Shown here piece after piece: positions 32,142 to 40,505 of a stretch of 64,000 nt of DNA (the stretch's first letter is position 1; each line of letters opens with the position of its first letter). The notes beneath the pieces are model-generated. The model made no database searches. It was not told the origin of the DNA and saw only the letters and a list, made by a program, of their open reading frames with translations. This DNA comes from Streptomyces sp. NBC_00663. Lineage in GTDB: Bacteria; Actinomycetota; Actinomycetes; Streptomycetales; Streptomycetaceae. A program made the translations under genes and the position numbers. Where the stretch lies: NCBI RefSeq assembly GCF_036226885.1, contig NZ_CP109027.1, positions 4,960,001 through 5,024,000 on the forward strand. Direction: 5' to 3'.

Positions 32142-32846
32142 TCAGGCCGCCCGCCAGTACCCCAGCGCGTGCAGGCGCTCCTTGGGGACGCCCAGGTCCT
32201 TGCGGACGTAGGAGGACAGGGTGCGGGTCGTCCTGGTGTCGCAGGCGATCCAGACGTACGCGTCCGGGTGGGCCCTGAGGAGGTCCGGGAGGTCGGTCTT
32301 CACCCGGGTGACCAGGTCGTCGCCGGTCCGGACGTCGTGGCGGGACGCGTCCGTGCGGAAGGGGAGGCCGTCGGTGGCGCCCTCGAACCAGATCGTCGCC
32401 GGGGACGGGTCGAGCGCGGCCAGCAGGGAGTTGATCGCGGGCAGCGAGGCCGGGTCACCGATCACGAAGACGTGCGTCGGAGAGGGGTCGGGGTGGGTGA
32501 ACTCCGTGCCGTGGACCGTGGCCTCGATCGTGTCGCCGGGCTTCGCCGCGCGGGCCCAGTCGCTCGCCACGCCCTCATGGAGCGCGAACTCCAGGCTGAA
32601 GGTGCCGGCCGCCGGGTCCGGGTCGACGAGCGTGTACGCCCGCTGGTGCGGCTTGCCCGCGGCGGCGAACCACAGCCGCACCCACATCGTCGGATGCACA
32701 CCGGTCGCGGCGAGCAGACCGCCGTCGGTGAGACGGAGCCGCCGGTAGTGCGGGGTGACGTCCTCGGCGCCGGTCACCGTGAGGACGAAGTCCTTCGCCC
32801 GCAGCAGTCTGAGGACCGCGCCCTCCCAGCCGTGCCCCTGCCCCAT
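32142..32846 (-). CDS. Siderophore-interacting protein (ferric-siderophore reductase)
   Basis: 234 residues. The ATG at 32846 follows AAGAGG; an upstream ATG at 32879 would run toward the iron box. The FAD-binding domain contains QRAYTLVDPDPAAGTFSLEFALHEG, and the SIP C-terminal domain starts HVFVIGDPASLPAINSLL and ends PDAYVWIACDTRTTRTLSSYVRKDLG. Such enzymes release iron by reducing the Fe(III)-siderophore in the cytoplasm. It is divergent from the acylase gene across a perfect iron box. Confidence 0.93.
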   Translation of the reverse strand: MGQGHGWEGAVLRLLRAKDFVLTVTGAEDVTPHYRRLRLTDGGLLAATGVHPTMWVRLWFAAAGKPHQRAYTLVDPDPAAGTFSLEFALHEGVASDWARAAKPGDTIEATVHGTEFTHPDPSPTHVFVIGDPASLPAINSLLAALDPSPATIWFEGATDGLPFRTDASRHDVRTGDDLVTRVKTDLPDLLRAHPDAYVWIACDTRTTRTLSSYVRKDLGVPKERLHALGYWRAA

Positions 32847-32886
32847 CGCCTCTTCACCCCTCGCGTACGATTTCACCACGACCTAC

Positions 32887-32905
32887 TTAGGTGAGCCTAA
32901 CCTAA
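32887..32905. promoter_or_regulatory. Iron box (DmdR/IdeR operator)
   Basis: TTAGGTGAGCCTAACCTAA is the exact reverse complement of the actinobacterial iron box consensus TTAGGTTAGGCTCACCTAA. It lies between the divergent siderophore-reductase gene (start 32846) and acylase gene (start 32925), so both should be repressed when iron is plentiful. Confidence 0.95.
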
Positions 32906-32924
32906 AGCACAGGAGAGCCCCAGC

Positions 32925-34997
32925 GTGAGCGCCGAGATCTACCGAGATGCCTGGGGTGTCCCGCATCTGCGCGCCGACAGTGTGCGTGAACTCGCCCGCG
33001 CCCAGGGCCGGGTCACCGCCCGCGACCGCGCCTGGCAGCTGGAGGTCGAACGGCGCCGCGCCCACGGCACCTCGGCCGCCCTCCTCGGCGTCGAGGCCCT
33101 CCCCTGGGACCGCTTCGTCCGCCGCGCCCGCGTCGACGACACCGCGCGGCGCTGCTTCACCGACCTCGCCGCGAAAGACCCCGAAACGGCCGACTGGGTC
33201 CGGGCGTACGTCGACGGCGTCAACGAGGGTCTGGCCGAGACGGACCTCCCCCTCGGCACCCCCGGCCGCTGGGAGCCCTGGACCCCGCTCGGCGTCTGGC
33301 TCGCCACCCACATCCTCTTCGCGGGCTTCCCGGCGAAGCTCTGGCGCGAGCAGGCCGTCCGGCATCTCGGCGAGGCGGCCGTCGCACTGTTCGCCATCGA
33401 CGGCCCCGGCACCTCCGGCAGCAACGGCTGGCTGGTGAGCGGCGAGCGGACCACGACCGGCCACGCCGTCATCGCCGGCGACCCGCACCGCTTCATCGAG
33501 GACCCCGGCGTCTACCAGCAGATCCACCTGTCCTGCCCGGAGTTCGACGTCGTCGGCCTCGCCGTCCCCGGCGTCCCCGGCATCGCCCACTTCGGCCACA
33601 CCGGCACGGTCGCCTGGGCCATCACCAACGCCATGGCCGACTACCAGGACCTGTACAGCGAGAAACTGCGCCGCACCGGCGCCGGGGTCGAGGCCCTCGA
33701 CCCGGACGGGAGCTGGCGGCGCGCCGCCCGGCACACCGAGACCATCGAGGTCGCCGGTGAGGAGCCGGTGGAGATCGAGGTCATCGAGACCGCGCGCGGG
33801 CCGGTGATCGCCGGTGGCCCGGAGGGCCTCGACGACGGATCCGAGGGGAGCGACGACGCCACCCCGCTCGCCCTCAGCCTGCGCAACCCGCCCCGGGTGA
33901 CCGGTGACCTGGGCTTCAGCACCCTGCTGCCCCTCCTGCGCGCCCGCCGGGTCGCCGACGTCGACCGGGCCTTCGACCGCTGGGCCGAGCCGGTCAACGT
34001 CGTGCAGGCCGCCGACACCGAGGGCGGGCTGCTGCACCGGGTCGCGGGCCGGGTGCCGGTACGGTCCACCGCCAACCGCACCCGGATCGTCCCCGCCTGG
34101 GAGGCCGGGCACGAGTGGACCGGCTGGCACGAGATGCCGTACGGCGAACTCACCGACGGCGTCGCCGTGATGGCCAACCAGCGCGGGCCGGCCGCCCCGC
34201 TCGGCGTCGAGTTCGCCCCGCCGCACCGGGCGAACCGCATCGCCGCGCTGCTCGCGAAGAAGGAGAAGTGGACGGCCGCCGACATGCCGGCCATCCACAT
34301 GGACGCCCATCTCGCCTCCGCCGAACCCCTGTTGGAGCACCTGGCGGCACTCGAAGACCTCAGCCCCGAGGCCGCCGAGGTCAGGGAGACCCTCCTCGGC
34401 TGGAACCGCCACATGGACGCGGACAGTACGGCCGCCGCCCTCTACTCGGCGGTGCGCGGCGCGGTCGTACGGCGGCTCGCGGCGCACCCCGCGTTCGCCG
34501 CGCTCACCACCGTGCCCGCCTACCCGGAGGTCCTCCTCCCCTGGCTCGGCCTCGTCCCGCGCATCGGCTACGCCCTCGAACACCTGCTGCGCGCCGAGGA
34601 GTTGTACGGCGTCGACCGGCCCGCGGAGGTGCGCGCCGCCGTCGAGGAGGTGGCCGCGGGGAACCCCGTCAAGACCTGGGGCGAGACCCACCGCCTGCTC
34701 CCCTGGCGGGCGTTGCCCGACCCGTCGTACGACGAACCGGGGCTCTCCGGCGACCACGACTGTGTGCTCTGCACCTCCGCGGTCCCGGGCCTCACCGACC
34801 TGGCCGCGCGCGGTCCCGCCGCCCGCTACGTCTGGGACCTCGCCCGGCGTGCGGACAGCCGCTGGGTGGTGCCGTTCGGTGCCTCCGGGGTCCCCGGCTC
34901 GCCCCACCACCGTGATCAACTGCCCCTGTGGCTCGGCGGCGACCTCGTCCCGGTCGTCACCGACTTCGAACAGCTCAGCAAGGAGAGCGATGTCTGA
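32925..34997 (+). CDS. Penicillin-acylase-family Ntn hydrolase, iron-regulated
   Basis: 690 residues from a GTG at 32925 after ACAGGAGA. The alpha part opens IYRDAWGVPHLRADS; the autocatalytic cleavage and nucleophile site is GTSGSNGWLVSG (Ser166), followed by the typical AGDPHRFIEDPGVYQQIHLSCP and GIAHFGHTGTVAW blocks. Unlike periplasmic penicillin acylases it has no signal peptide, so it probably acts in the cytoplasm. It heads an iron-box-controlled operon with a siderophore-type GNAT, so hydrolysis or maturation of an acylated siderophore (compare PvdQ) is plausible. The stop overlaps the GNAT start by 8 bp. Confidence 0.88.
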   Translation: MSAEIYRDAWGVPHLRADSVRELARAQGRVTARDRAWQLEVERRRAHGTSAALLGVEALPWDRFVRRARVDDTARRCFTDLAAKDPETADWVRAYVDGVNEGLAETDLPLGTPGRWEPWTPLGVWLATHILFAGFPAKLWREQAVRHLGEAAVALFAIDGPGTSGSNGWLVSGERTTTGHAVIAGDPHRFIEDPGVYQQIHLSCPEFDVVGLAVPGVPGIAHFGHTGTVAWAITNAMADYQDLYSEKLRRTGAGVEALDPDGSWRRAARHTETIEVAGEEPVEIEVIETARGPVIAGGPEGLDDGSEGSDDATPLALSLRNPPRVTGDLGFSTLLPLLRARRVADVDRAFDRWAEPVNVVQAADTEGGLLHRVAGRVPVRSTANRTRIVPAWEAGHEWTGWHEMPYGELTDGVAVMANQRGPAAPLGVEFAPPHRANRIAALLAKKEKWTAADMPAIHMDAHLASAEPLLEHLAALEDLSPEAAEVRETLLGWNRHMDADSTAAALYSAVRGAVVRRLAAHPAFAALTTVPAYPEVLLPWLGLVPRIGYALEHLLRAEELYGVDRPAEVRAAVEEVAAGNPVKTWGETHRLLPWRALPDPSYDEPGLSGDHDCVLCTSAVPGLTDLAARGPAARYVWDLARRADSRWVVPFGASGVPGSPHHRDQLPLWLGGDLVPVVTDFEQLSKESDV

Positions 34998-35583
34998 CCT
35001 CTACGTCCACACGCAGGACGTCGACGACTTCGGCACCGTCCGCGTCCGGGTGCTCGACGCCAAGGCCGACGCCGGGCTGGTGCACGGCTGGGTCAGCGAG
35101 GAACGCGCCGCCTTCTGGGGCATGAACGGACTCACCGAGGACCAGGTCGCCGAGATCTACGCCCACATGGACACCCTCGACACCCACCACGCCTACCTCC
35201 TGGAGAAGGACGGCGAGCCGGTCGGGCTGCTCCAGACCTACGAGCCCGAGGCCGACCGGGTCAGCGAGTGCTACGCCGTGGAGCCCGGCGACATCGGCGT
35301 CCATCTGCTCCTCGCGCCCGCCGGAACCGACGGCGCGCGGGCGGGCTGGTCCTCCGCGCTGCTCGGCGCCGTCGCCTCGTACGTCCTGGTCGGCCTCGAC
35401 CGGCGGCGGGTCGTCGTCGATCCCGACGTGCGCAACGAGAAGGCGATCGCCCGCTTCCTGCGCCAGGGATTTGTGGCGGGGGAGCGGGTGGTGCTGCCGG
35501 AGATCGACCTCCCGGACGTGTACCTGCCCGAGAAGCACGCCCAACTCGCCTTCCTGCGGCGGGAGGTAGCCTTCCCCGGGTGA
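34990..35583 (+). CDS. Siderophore-type GNAT acyltransferase
   Basis: 197 residues. The ATG at 34990 follows AAGGAGAG inside the end of the acylase gene. The C-terminal RRRVVVDPDVRNEKAIARFLRQGF is characteristic of IucB/RhbD/MbtK-type N-acyltransferases, which acylate hydroxylysine or related amines during siderophore assembly. No siderophore synthetase or hydroxylase is beside it, so it may act with a siderophore pathway elsewhere. It overlaps the cupin gene by GTGA. Confidence 0.85.
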   Translation: MSDLYVHTQDVDDFGTVRVRVLDAKADAGLVHGWVSEERAAFWGMNGLTEDQVAEIYAHMDTLDTHHAYLLEKDGEPVGLLQTYEPEADRVSECYAVEPGDIGVHLLLAPAGTDGARAGWSSALLGAVASYVLVGLDRRRVVVDPDVRNEKAIARFLRQGFVAGERVVLPEIDLPDVYLPEKHAQLAFLRREVAFPG

Positions 35584-36047
35584 CCCCGGATGACCTCGTC
35601 GCCCACTACGGACTGGAACCGATCCCGCGCGAAGGGGGTCTGTTCCGCCGTACGTGGGAGGGACCCGAGCGGGCCGACGGCCGCCCGGAGGGCACCGCCA
35701 TAGTCGCCCTCCTCACCGCGGCCGACCACTCCGCCCTGCACCGCCTGCCCGCCGACGAGATCTGGCACCACTACCTCGGCGATCCGCTGGAACTCCTCCT
35801 CCTCGCCCCCGACGGCACGTCCCGGACAGCGGTCCTCGGCCCCGACGTCCTCGCCGGACAGTCGGTACAGCTGACCGTCCCCGCCGGCACCTGGATGGGC
35901 GGCCGGAGCCTCGGCGCCTGGACCCTGTTCGGGTGCACGATGGCACCCGGGTTCACCTACGAGGGCTACGAACACGGGGACGTGACGGAGCTGGTGGCGC
36001 GTTATCCCGCCGAGGCGGTGCGGATCGCGGCACTGTGTCGGCCATGA
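35580..36047 (+). CDS. Cupin protein (DUF985-like)
   Basis: 155 residues from a GTG overlapping the GNAT stop. The core reads GGLFRRTWEG, HRLPADEIWHHYLGDPLELLLL, VPAGTWMGGRSLG and TLFGCTMAPGFTYEGYEHGD, the DUF985 cupin pattern. Its last 13 codons (PAEAVRIAALCRP) and stop are the segment copied twice more in the tandem repeat downstream. Function unknown; operon position suggests an accessory of iron-related metabolism. Confidence 0.82.
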   Translation: MTPDDLVAHYGLEPIPREGGLFRRTWEGPERADGRPEGTAIVALLTAADHSALHRLPADEIWHHYLGDPLELLLLAPDGTSRTAVLGPDVLAGQSVQLTVPAGTWMGGRSLGAWTLFGCTMAPGFTYEGYEHGDVTELVARYPAEAVRIAALCRP

Positions 36048-36217
36048 GATTTGTCGAGGGGTGGGTGGTCCCGGTGTGGGGTGCGGGTCTGCGCTGCGGT
36101 GTTCACGCGGGTGATCTCCGCGGGTCTGTTTTTCTGCCGGGGGTCCGGGGGTTGTCCCCCGGGATGGTGCAGCATCCCGCCGAGGCGGCGCGGATCGCGG
36201 CACTGTGTCGGCCATGA
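36044..36217 (+). CDS. 57-residue ORF created by the 170-bp duplication, copy 1
   Basis: The ATG overlaps the cupin stop (ATGA). The product starts MRFVEGWVVPVWGAG, which resembles the SDR start MRLLEGQVALVTGAG, and ends AEAARIAALCRP like the cupin. No known domain. It probably exists because of the duplication, but it keeps ribosomes moving from the cupin to the SDR gene. Confidence 0.45.
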   Translation: MRFVEGWVVPVWGAGLRCGVHAGDLRGSVFLPGVRGLSPGMVQHPAEAARIAALCRP

Positions 36218-36387
36218 GATTTGTCGAGGGGTGGGTGGTCCCGGTGTGGGGTGCGGGTCTGCGCTGCGGTGTTCACGCGGGTGATCTCCGCGGGTCTGTT
36301 TTTCTGCCGGGGGTCCGGGGGTTGTCCCCCGGGAAGGCGCAGCATCCCGCCGAGGCGGCGCGGATCGCGGCACTGTGTCGGCCATGA
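36214..36387 (+). CDS. 57-residue ORF created by the 170-bp duplication, copy 2
   Basis: Near-identical to copy 1; residues 41-42 are Lys-Ala instead of Met-Val. It starts on the stop of copy 1 and its own stop overlaps the SDR ATG at 36384, completing an unbroken coupled chain. Confidence 0.45.
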   Translation: MRFVEGWVVPVWGAGLRCGVHAGDLRGSVFLPGVRGLSPGKAQHPAEAARIAALCRP

Positions 36388-37145
36388 GACTCCTCGAAGG
36401 GCAGGTCGCCCTGGTCACCGGCGCGGGTGGCGGCATCGGCCGCGGCATCGCCCTGCGGTTCGCCGAGCGGGGTGCGGCGGGGGTCGTGGTGCATTGCCGT
36501 ACCTCGGTGGCGGCGGCGGAGGAAGTGGCGGTGCGCGTCAGGGAGTTGGGGGCCCGGGCCACGGTGCTGCGGGCCGATCTGCGGGACGAGGAGGCGTGTC
36601 ACCGGCTGGTGCGCGAGGCCGCCGAATGGGGCGGGCGACTGGACTCGTTGGTCAACAACGCCGGTGTGCAGCCCGTCCAGGCGCTGGCCGCCATGAGCGC
36701 GGACGAGTGGCGGGAGGTCGTGGACGCCAATGTGTCCAGCGTGTTCGCGTGCACGCAGGCGGCGGCCGAGGTCATGAGCGAGGGCGGGGGCGGCTCGGTG
36801 ACCCACATCGCCTCCATCGAGGCCGGCCACCCCGCCGCCGGGCACGCCCACTACTCCGCCGCCAAGGCCGCCGTCGTCATGCACGCGCGGTCCGCCGCCC
36901 TGGAGTACGGCCCGCTCGGCCTGCGCGTCAACAGCGTCTCGCCCGGACTGATCGACCGGGAGGGGCTCACCGGCGACTGGCCGGAGGGAGTGGAACGGTG
37001 GCTCGGCAAGGCGCCGCTCGGCCGGCTGGGCCGCCCCGAGGACGTCGGCGACGCCTGCGCCTTCCTCGCCTCCCCGCTCGCCTCCTGGATCACCGGACAG
37101 GACCTCGTCGTCGACGGAGGAGTATCGGCGCGGCCGACCTGGTGA
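36384..37145 (+). CDS. Short-chain dehydrogenase/reductase (FabG-like)
   Basis: 253 residues. The cofactor motif is TGAGGGIGRG, the NAG motif is NNAGVQ, the catalytic set is Ser in HIASIEA with YxxxK as YSAAK, and the C-terminus VSPGLIDREG to ITGQDLVVDGG is standard. The start is coupled to the upstream ORFs by ATGA. Substrate unknown; it is the last gene of the iron-box operon. Confidence 0.9.
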   Translation: MRLLEGQVALVTGAGGGIGRGIALRFAERGAAGVVVHCRTSVAAAEEVAVRVRELGARATVLRADLRDEEACHRLVREAAEWGGRLDSLVNNAGVQPVQALAAMSADEWREVVDANVSSVFACTQAAAEVMSEGGGGSVTHIASIEAGHPAAGHAHYSAAKAAVVMHARSAALEYGPLGLRVNSVSPGLIDREGLTGDWPEGVERWLGKAPLGRLGRPEDVGDACAFLASPLASWITGQDLVVDGGVSARPTW

Positions 37146-37200
37146 GTGTTCCGGCGCGCGCGTACGTACATGTTCCGGAGCGGCGGGACGGAGTACGGAC

Positions 37201-38976
37201 GTGGAGCGTGACGGTGGCCGAGGTCGGCGACGGTTTCAAGGGCTGGTGCTGCTGGGCACCGTGCTGGTCCTGCTCCTCTTCGGCGGGGCGGGACCCGCGT
37301 CGGCCCACGCCGCCCTCCGCGCCACCGACCCCGAGGACGGAGCCGTCCTCAAGTCCGCCCCCCGCCAGCTCACCCTGACCTTCACCGAGTCCGTCGGTCT
37401 GCTCGACGACTCCTTCCGGGTCCTGGACCCGAAGAACCAGCGGATCCGCACCGGCGAGGCCGGGCATGTGCCGGGCCGCTCGGACACGGCCCGGGTGACC
37501 CTGCCGGCCGAGGGGCTCGGCGAGGGCACCTTCACCGTGGCCTGGCGGGTGGTCTCGGCGGACAGCCACCCCGTGTCGGGCGCGTTCACGTTCTCCGTGG
37601 GCAAGCCCTCGGCCACCACGGCGTCCGTGGACCCCGGCCCGGTCGAGAACCCGACGACGGCCGCCCTCTACAACATCGCCCGCTACCTGGCCTATCTCGC
37701 CGCCGCCCTGCTCATCGGCACGGCCGTCTTCCTCGCCGGCTGCCGCCCGGCCGACGCGAACATCCTGCCCCGGCTGCTGTGGGCGGGCTGGTGGACGCTG
37801 GCCGGGGCGAGTGTCGCTCTGCTGCTGCTCAGGGCGGCCTACGAGACGGGGACGGCCCCGACCCTCGACGGCTTCGGCCGGACCCTGACGACCCGCCCCG
37901 GCCAGGTGCTGCTGGCCCGGCTGGGACTGCTCGCGCTGACCGCCGGGTATCTGCGCTGGGTGCGCAGGGCGTGGAGCGCCAAGGGCACGCGGACCGTCGG
38001 CGGTGTCCTCGCCGTCGCCCTGGCCCTGACCTGGGCCGCCGGCGAGCACGCCTCGGCCGGTATCCAGGTGCCGCTGGCGATGGCCTCCTCCGTGCTGCAC
38101 GTCCTCGCGATGGCGGCCTGGCTGGGCGGCCTCACCGCCCTGGTCACCACCCTGTACCGGGCGTCGGTGGTCGAGGCCGCCACGGTCGCCCGCTTCTCCC
38201 GGCTCGCCTTCGCCTGTGTGACCGTCCTGGTCGTGACCGGGGTGTACCAGTCCTGGCGAGGCCTCGGCTCCTGGGCGGCGCTGACCGGGACCTCGTACGG
38301 CCGACTGCTGCTCTTCAAGCTCACGGCGGTGGTCGTGCTGCTCGGGGCGGCCGGGCTGTCGCGGCAGTGGGCGGCACGGCTGGTGACGGTGGACGCCGAG
38401 AGCGTCGTACGCGCGTCGGAGCGGGTGCCGGAGCCGGCGGGCGGGCCGCCGCTGCCTCCGGCGGCAGAGGCAGCCCGCCCCTCGGAGGGGATCGGGTACC
38501 GGCGAGGGCTGCGGCGGTCCGTGGCCGTCGAGGTCACCGTGGGGGTCGTCGTGCTGGTGCTGACGACCGTGCTGACCGGCACGCTGCCCGGGCGGGCGGC
38601 GGAGGAGGCGAGCGACGCGGCCCCGGCCGGCGGGCTGCCCGTCGCCTCGGTCACCAACGTGCCCTTCGACATGGGCGCCGCCGGGCGCGGGACCGTGCAG
38701 ATCACCCTCGACCCGGGCCAGGTCGGCCAGAACCAGATCCAGGCCGTGGTGTTCGGCGCCGACGGCGGCTTCGCGGCCGTCCCCGAGCTGCGGCTGACCT
38801 TCACGCTCCCGTCCCAGGACATCGGCCCCCTCGACGCCCGGCTCAGCGACCGGGGCGGCTACTGGGGCACGAACGACTTCAGCCTGCCCCTCGCCGGCAC
38901 CTGGACCATGAAGACGACCGTGCGGATCTCCGAGACCGACCAGGTCAGCGAGACGGACTCGGTCGAGATCAGGTAG
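37201..38976 (+). CDS. CopC-CopD fusion, copper resistance/uptake membrane protein
   Basis: 591 residues from a GTG at 37201 after CGGAG. A signal peptide (LVLLGTVLVLLLFGGAGPASA) releases a CopC domain with the Cu-ligand N-terminal His directly after cleavage (HAALRATDPEDGAVL) and a second His in VSADSHPVSGAF. The CopD part has about eight membrane helices (ALYNIARYLAYLAAALL, VLHVLAMAAWLGGL). An extracytoplasmic C-terminal domain follows the last helix. The layout is that of YcnJ-type copper proteins. Confidence 0.9.
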   Translation: MERDGGRGRRRFQGLVLLGTVLVLLLFGGAGPASAHAALRATDPEDGAVLKSAPRQLTLTFTESVGLLDDSFRVLDPKNQRIRTGEAGHVPGRSDTARVTLPAEGLGEGTFTVAWRVVSADSHPVSGAFTFSVGKPSATTASVDPGPVENPTTAALYNIARYLAYLAAALLIGTAVFLAGCRPADANILPRLLWAGWWTLAGASVALLLLRAAYETGTAPTLDGFGRTLTTRPGQVLLARLGLLALTAGYLRWVRRAWSAKGTRTVGGVLAVALALTWAAGEHASAGIQVPLAMASSVLHVLAMAAWLGGLTALVTTLYRASVVEAATVARFSRLAFACVTVLVVTGVYQSWRGLGSWAALTGTSYGRLLLFKLTAVVVLLGAAGLSRQWAARLVTVDAESVVRASERVPEPAGGPPLPPAAEAARPSEGIGYRRGLRRSVAVEVTVGVVVLVLTTVLTGTLPGRAAEEASDAAPAGGLPVASVTNVPFDMGAAGRGTVQITLDPGQVGQNQIQAVVFGADGGFAAVPELRLTFTLPSQDIGPLDARLSDRGGYWGTNDFSLPLAGTWTMKTTVRISETDQVSETDSVEIR

Positions 38977-39075
38977 CGGGCCCGGAGGGCTTGTCCGACG
39001 GGTCGAAGGCTATTCGGGCCTTCTGGTCGATCTTGTATGTGTCGGTCACATTTCCACAAAGGTGCCCATCATCTC

Positions 39076-39105
39076 TTGACGCATGACAGGACATACGGCT
39101 GTCAT
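39076..39105 (+). promoter_or_regulatory. Candidate promoter with inverted-repeat operator for the sugar operon
   Basis: A TTGACG -35-like hexamer (39076) is followed by the inverted repeat ATGACAG (39083-39089) and CTGTCAT (39099-39105). The second arm overlaps the expected -10. A repressor such as a LacI or GntR protein could bind, but none is encoded nearby. Confidence 0.45.
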
Positions 39106-39206
39106 TACGCAACCGTGTTCGGTCAAGTTGATTTCTGGTCGTTTACGACGGACTTCAGCATTCCCCTTCGCCCTGCCTGGCCGAACCCTGCCCTCAGGAG
39201 CCGTTC

Positions 39207-40505
39207 ATGTCCGACCTCCACCTCCCCTCACCCAGCCGCCGGACCCTGCTGCGCGGCATAGGCGGCGCCGCCGTACTCGGCGCCGGCATCCCCCTGCTCA
39301 GCGCCTGCGGCGGCAGCGGCACGGCCGCCGACCCGAAGACCGTCACCCTCGGGTCCAACGGCTCCGACGCGGTGCCGAAGAAGGCGTACGCCGAGATCTA
39401 CGCCGCCTTCACCAAGCAGTCCGGGATCACGGTCGACGTGAACACCAAGGACCACAACACGTTCCAGGAGCAGATCAACGCCTACCTCCAGGGCACGCCG
39501 GACGACGTGTTCAACTGGTTCGCCGGGTACCGCATGCAGTTCTTCGCGGCCAAGGGCCTCGCCACCCCGCTCGACGACGTCTGGGCGAAGATCGGGGACA
39601 ACTTCCCCGAGGCGATGAAGAAGCTCAGCAAGGGCGCGGACGGCAAGTACTACTTCGTCCCGCTGGACACCTATCCGTGGGCGGTCTTCTACCGCAAGAG
39701 CGTCTTCCAGAAGCACGGCTACACGGTCCCCACCAAGTGGGACGAGTTCGTCGCCCTGTGCAAGCAGATGAAGAAGGACGGCCTGGTTCCGATCGCCTTC
39801 GGCGACAAGGACGCCTGGCCCGCCCTCGGCACCTTCGACCAGCTCAACTTCCGTACCAACGGCTACGACTTCCACGTCGACCTGATGGCCGGAAAGGCAT
39901 CCTGGACCGACGCCAAGGTCCGCAAGGCCTTCGACCTGTGGGCCGAGATCCTCCCCTACCACCAGGACGGTGCCGTCGGCCGCACCTGGCAGGACGCCGC
40001 CCAGAGCATGCTCTCCGGCAAGGCCGGCATGTATCTGCTGGGCTCCTTCGTGGGCCAGCAGGCCACCGACAAGACCATCCAGGACGACCTCGACTTCTTC
40101 CCCTTCCCGGAGATCAGCCCCGAGTTCGGGCAGGACACCGTCGAGGCGCCGACCGACGGCTACATGATGAGCAAGAGCCCCAAGAACCACGCGGGCGCCG
40201 TCAAGCTCCTGGAGTTCCTCGGCACCCCGGAGGCCGAGGCCCTCTACCTCAAGGCCGACTCCAGTGTCGTCGCCGCGTCCAGCACCGCCGACACCTCCTC
40301 GTACACCGCCCTCCAGAAGAAGGCGTACGACATGATCAGCGGCGCCAAGAGCCTGACCCAGTTCATGGACCGCGACAGCCGGCCAGACTTCACGTCGACG
40401 GTGATGCAGCCCGCGCTTCAGAAGTTCATCCGGGACCCCAAGGGCATCGACGGCATCCTCTCCTCGGTCGAGCGCCAGAAGAAGACGATCTTCGCCTCGT
40501 CATGA
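39207..40505 (+). CDS. Sugar ABC transporter substrate-binding lipoprotein
   Basis: 432 residues. The ATG at 39207 follows AGGAG. The twin-Arg motif SRRTLLRG, a hydrophobic core and LLSACGG lipobox predict Tat export and lipid attachment. The mature part is a family-1 solute-binding protein (TFQEQINAYLQGTPDDVFNWFAGYRM; GKYYFVPLDTYPWAVFYRKSVF). It feeds the two permeases that follow, and linkage to a GH36 enzyme suggests an alpha-galactoside ligand. The ATPase (MsiK-like) must be shared from elsewhere. Confidence 0.92.
   Translation: MSDLHLPSPSRRTLLRGIGGAAVLGAGIPLLSACGGSGTAADPKTVTLGSNGSDAVPKKAYAEIYAAFTKQSGITVDVNTKDHNTFQEQINAYLQGTPDDVFNWFAGYRMQFFAAKGLATPLDDVWAKIGDNFPEAMKKLSKGADGKYYFVPLDTYPWAVFYRKSVFQKHGYTVPTKWDEFVALCKQMKKDGLVPIAFGDKDAWPALGTFDQLNFRTNGYDFHVDLMAGKASWTDAKVRKAFDLWAEILPYHQDGAVGRTWQDAAQSMLSGKAGMYLLGSFVGQQATDKTIQDDLDFFPFPEISPEFGQDTVEAPTDGYMMSKSPKNHAGAVKLLEFLGTPEAEALYLKADSSVVAASSTADTSSYTALQKKAYDMISGAKSLTQFMDRDSRPDFTSTVMQPALQKFIRDPKGIDGILSSVERQKKTIFASS

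Larger units (their letters stand above)
36006..36389. repeat. 170-bp tandem duplication at the cupin-SDR junction
   Basis: Unit A is 36006-36175 and unit B 36176-36345, with only three differences. A third partial copy, 36346-36389, covers the 44-bp cupin end plus ATGAGA start. Each unit contains an internal hairpin (CCGGGGG/CCCCCGG). The duplication preserves an ATGA stop-start overlap at every junction (36044, 36214, 36384). Confidence 0.9.
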
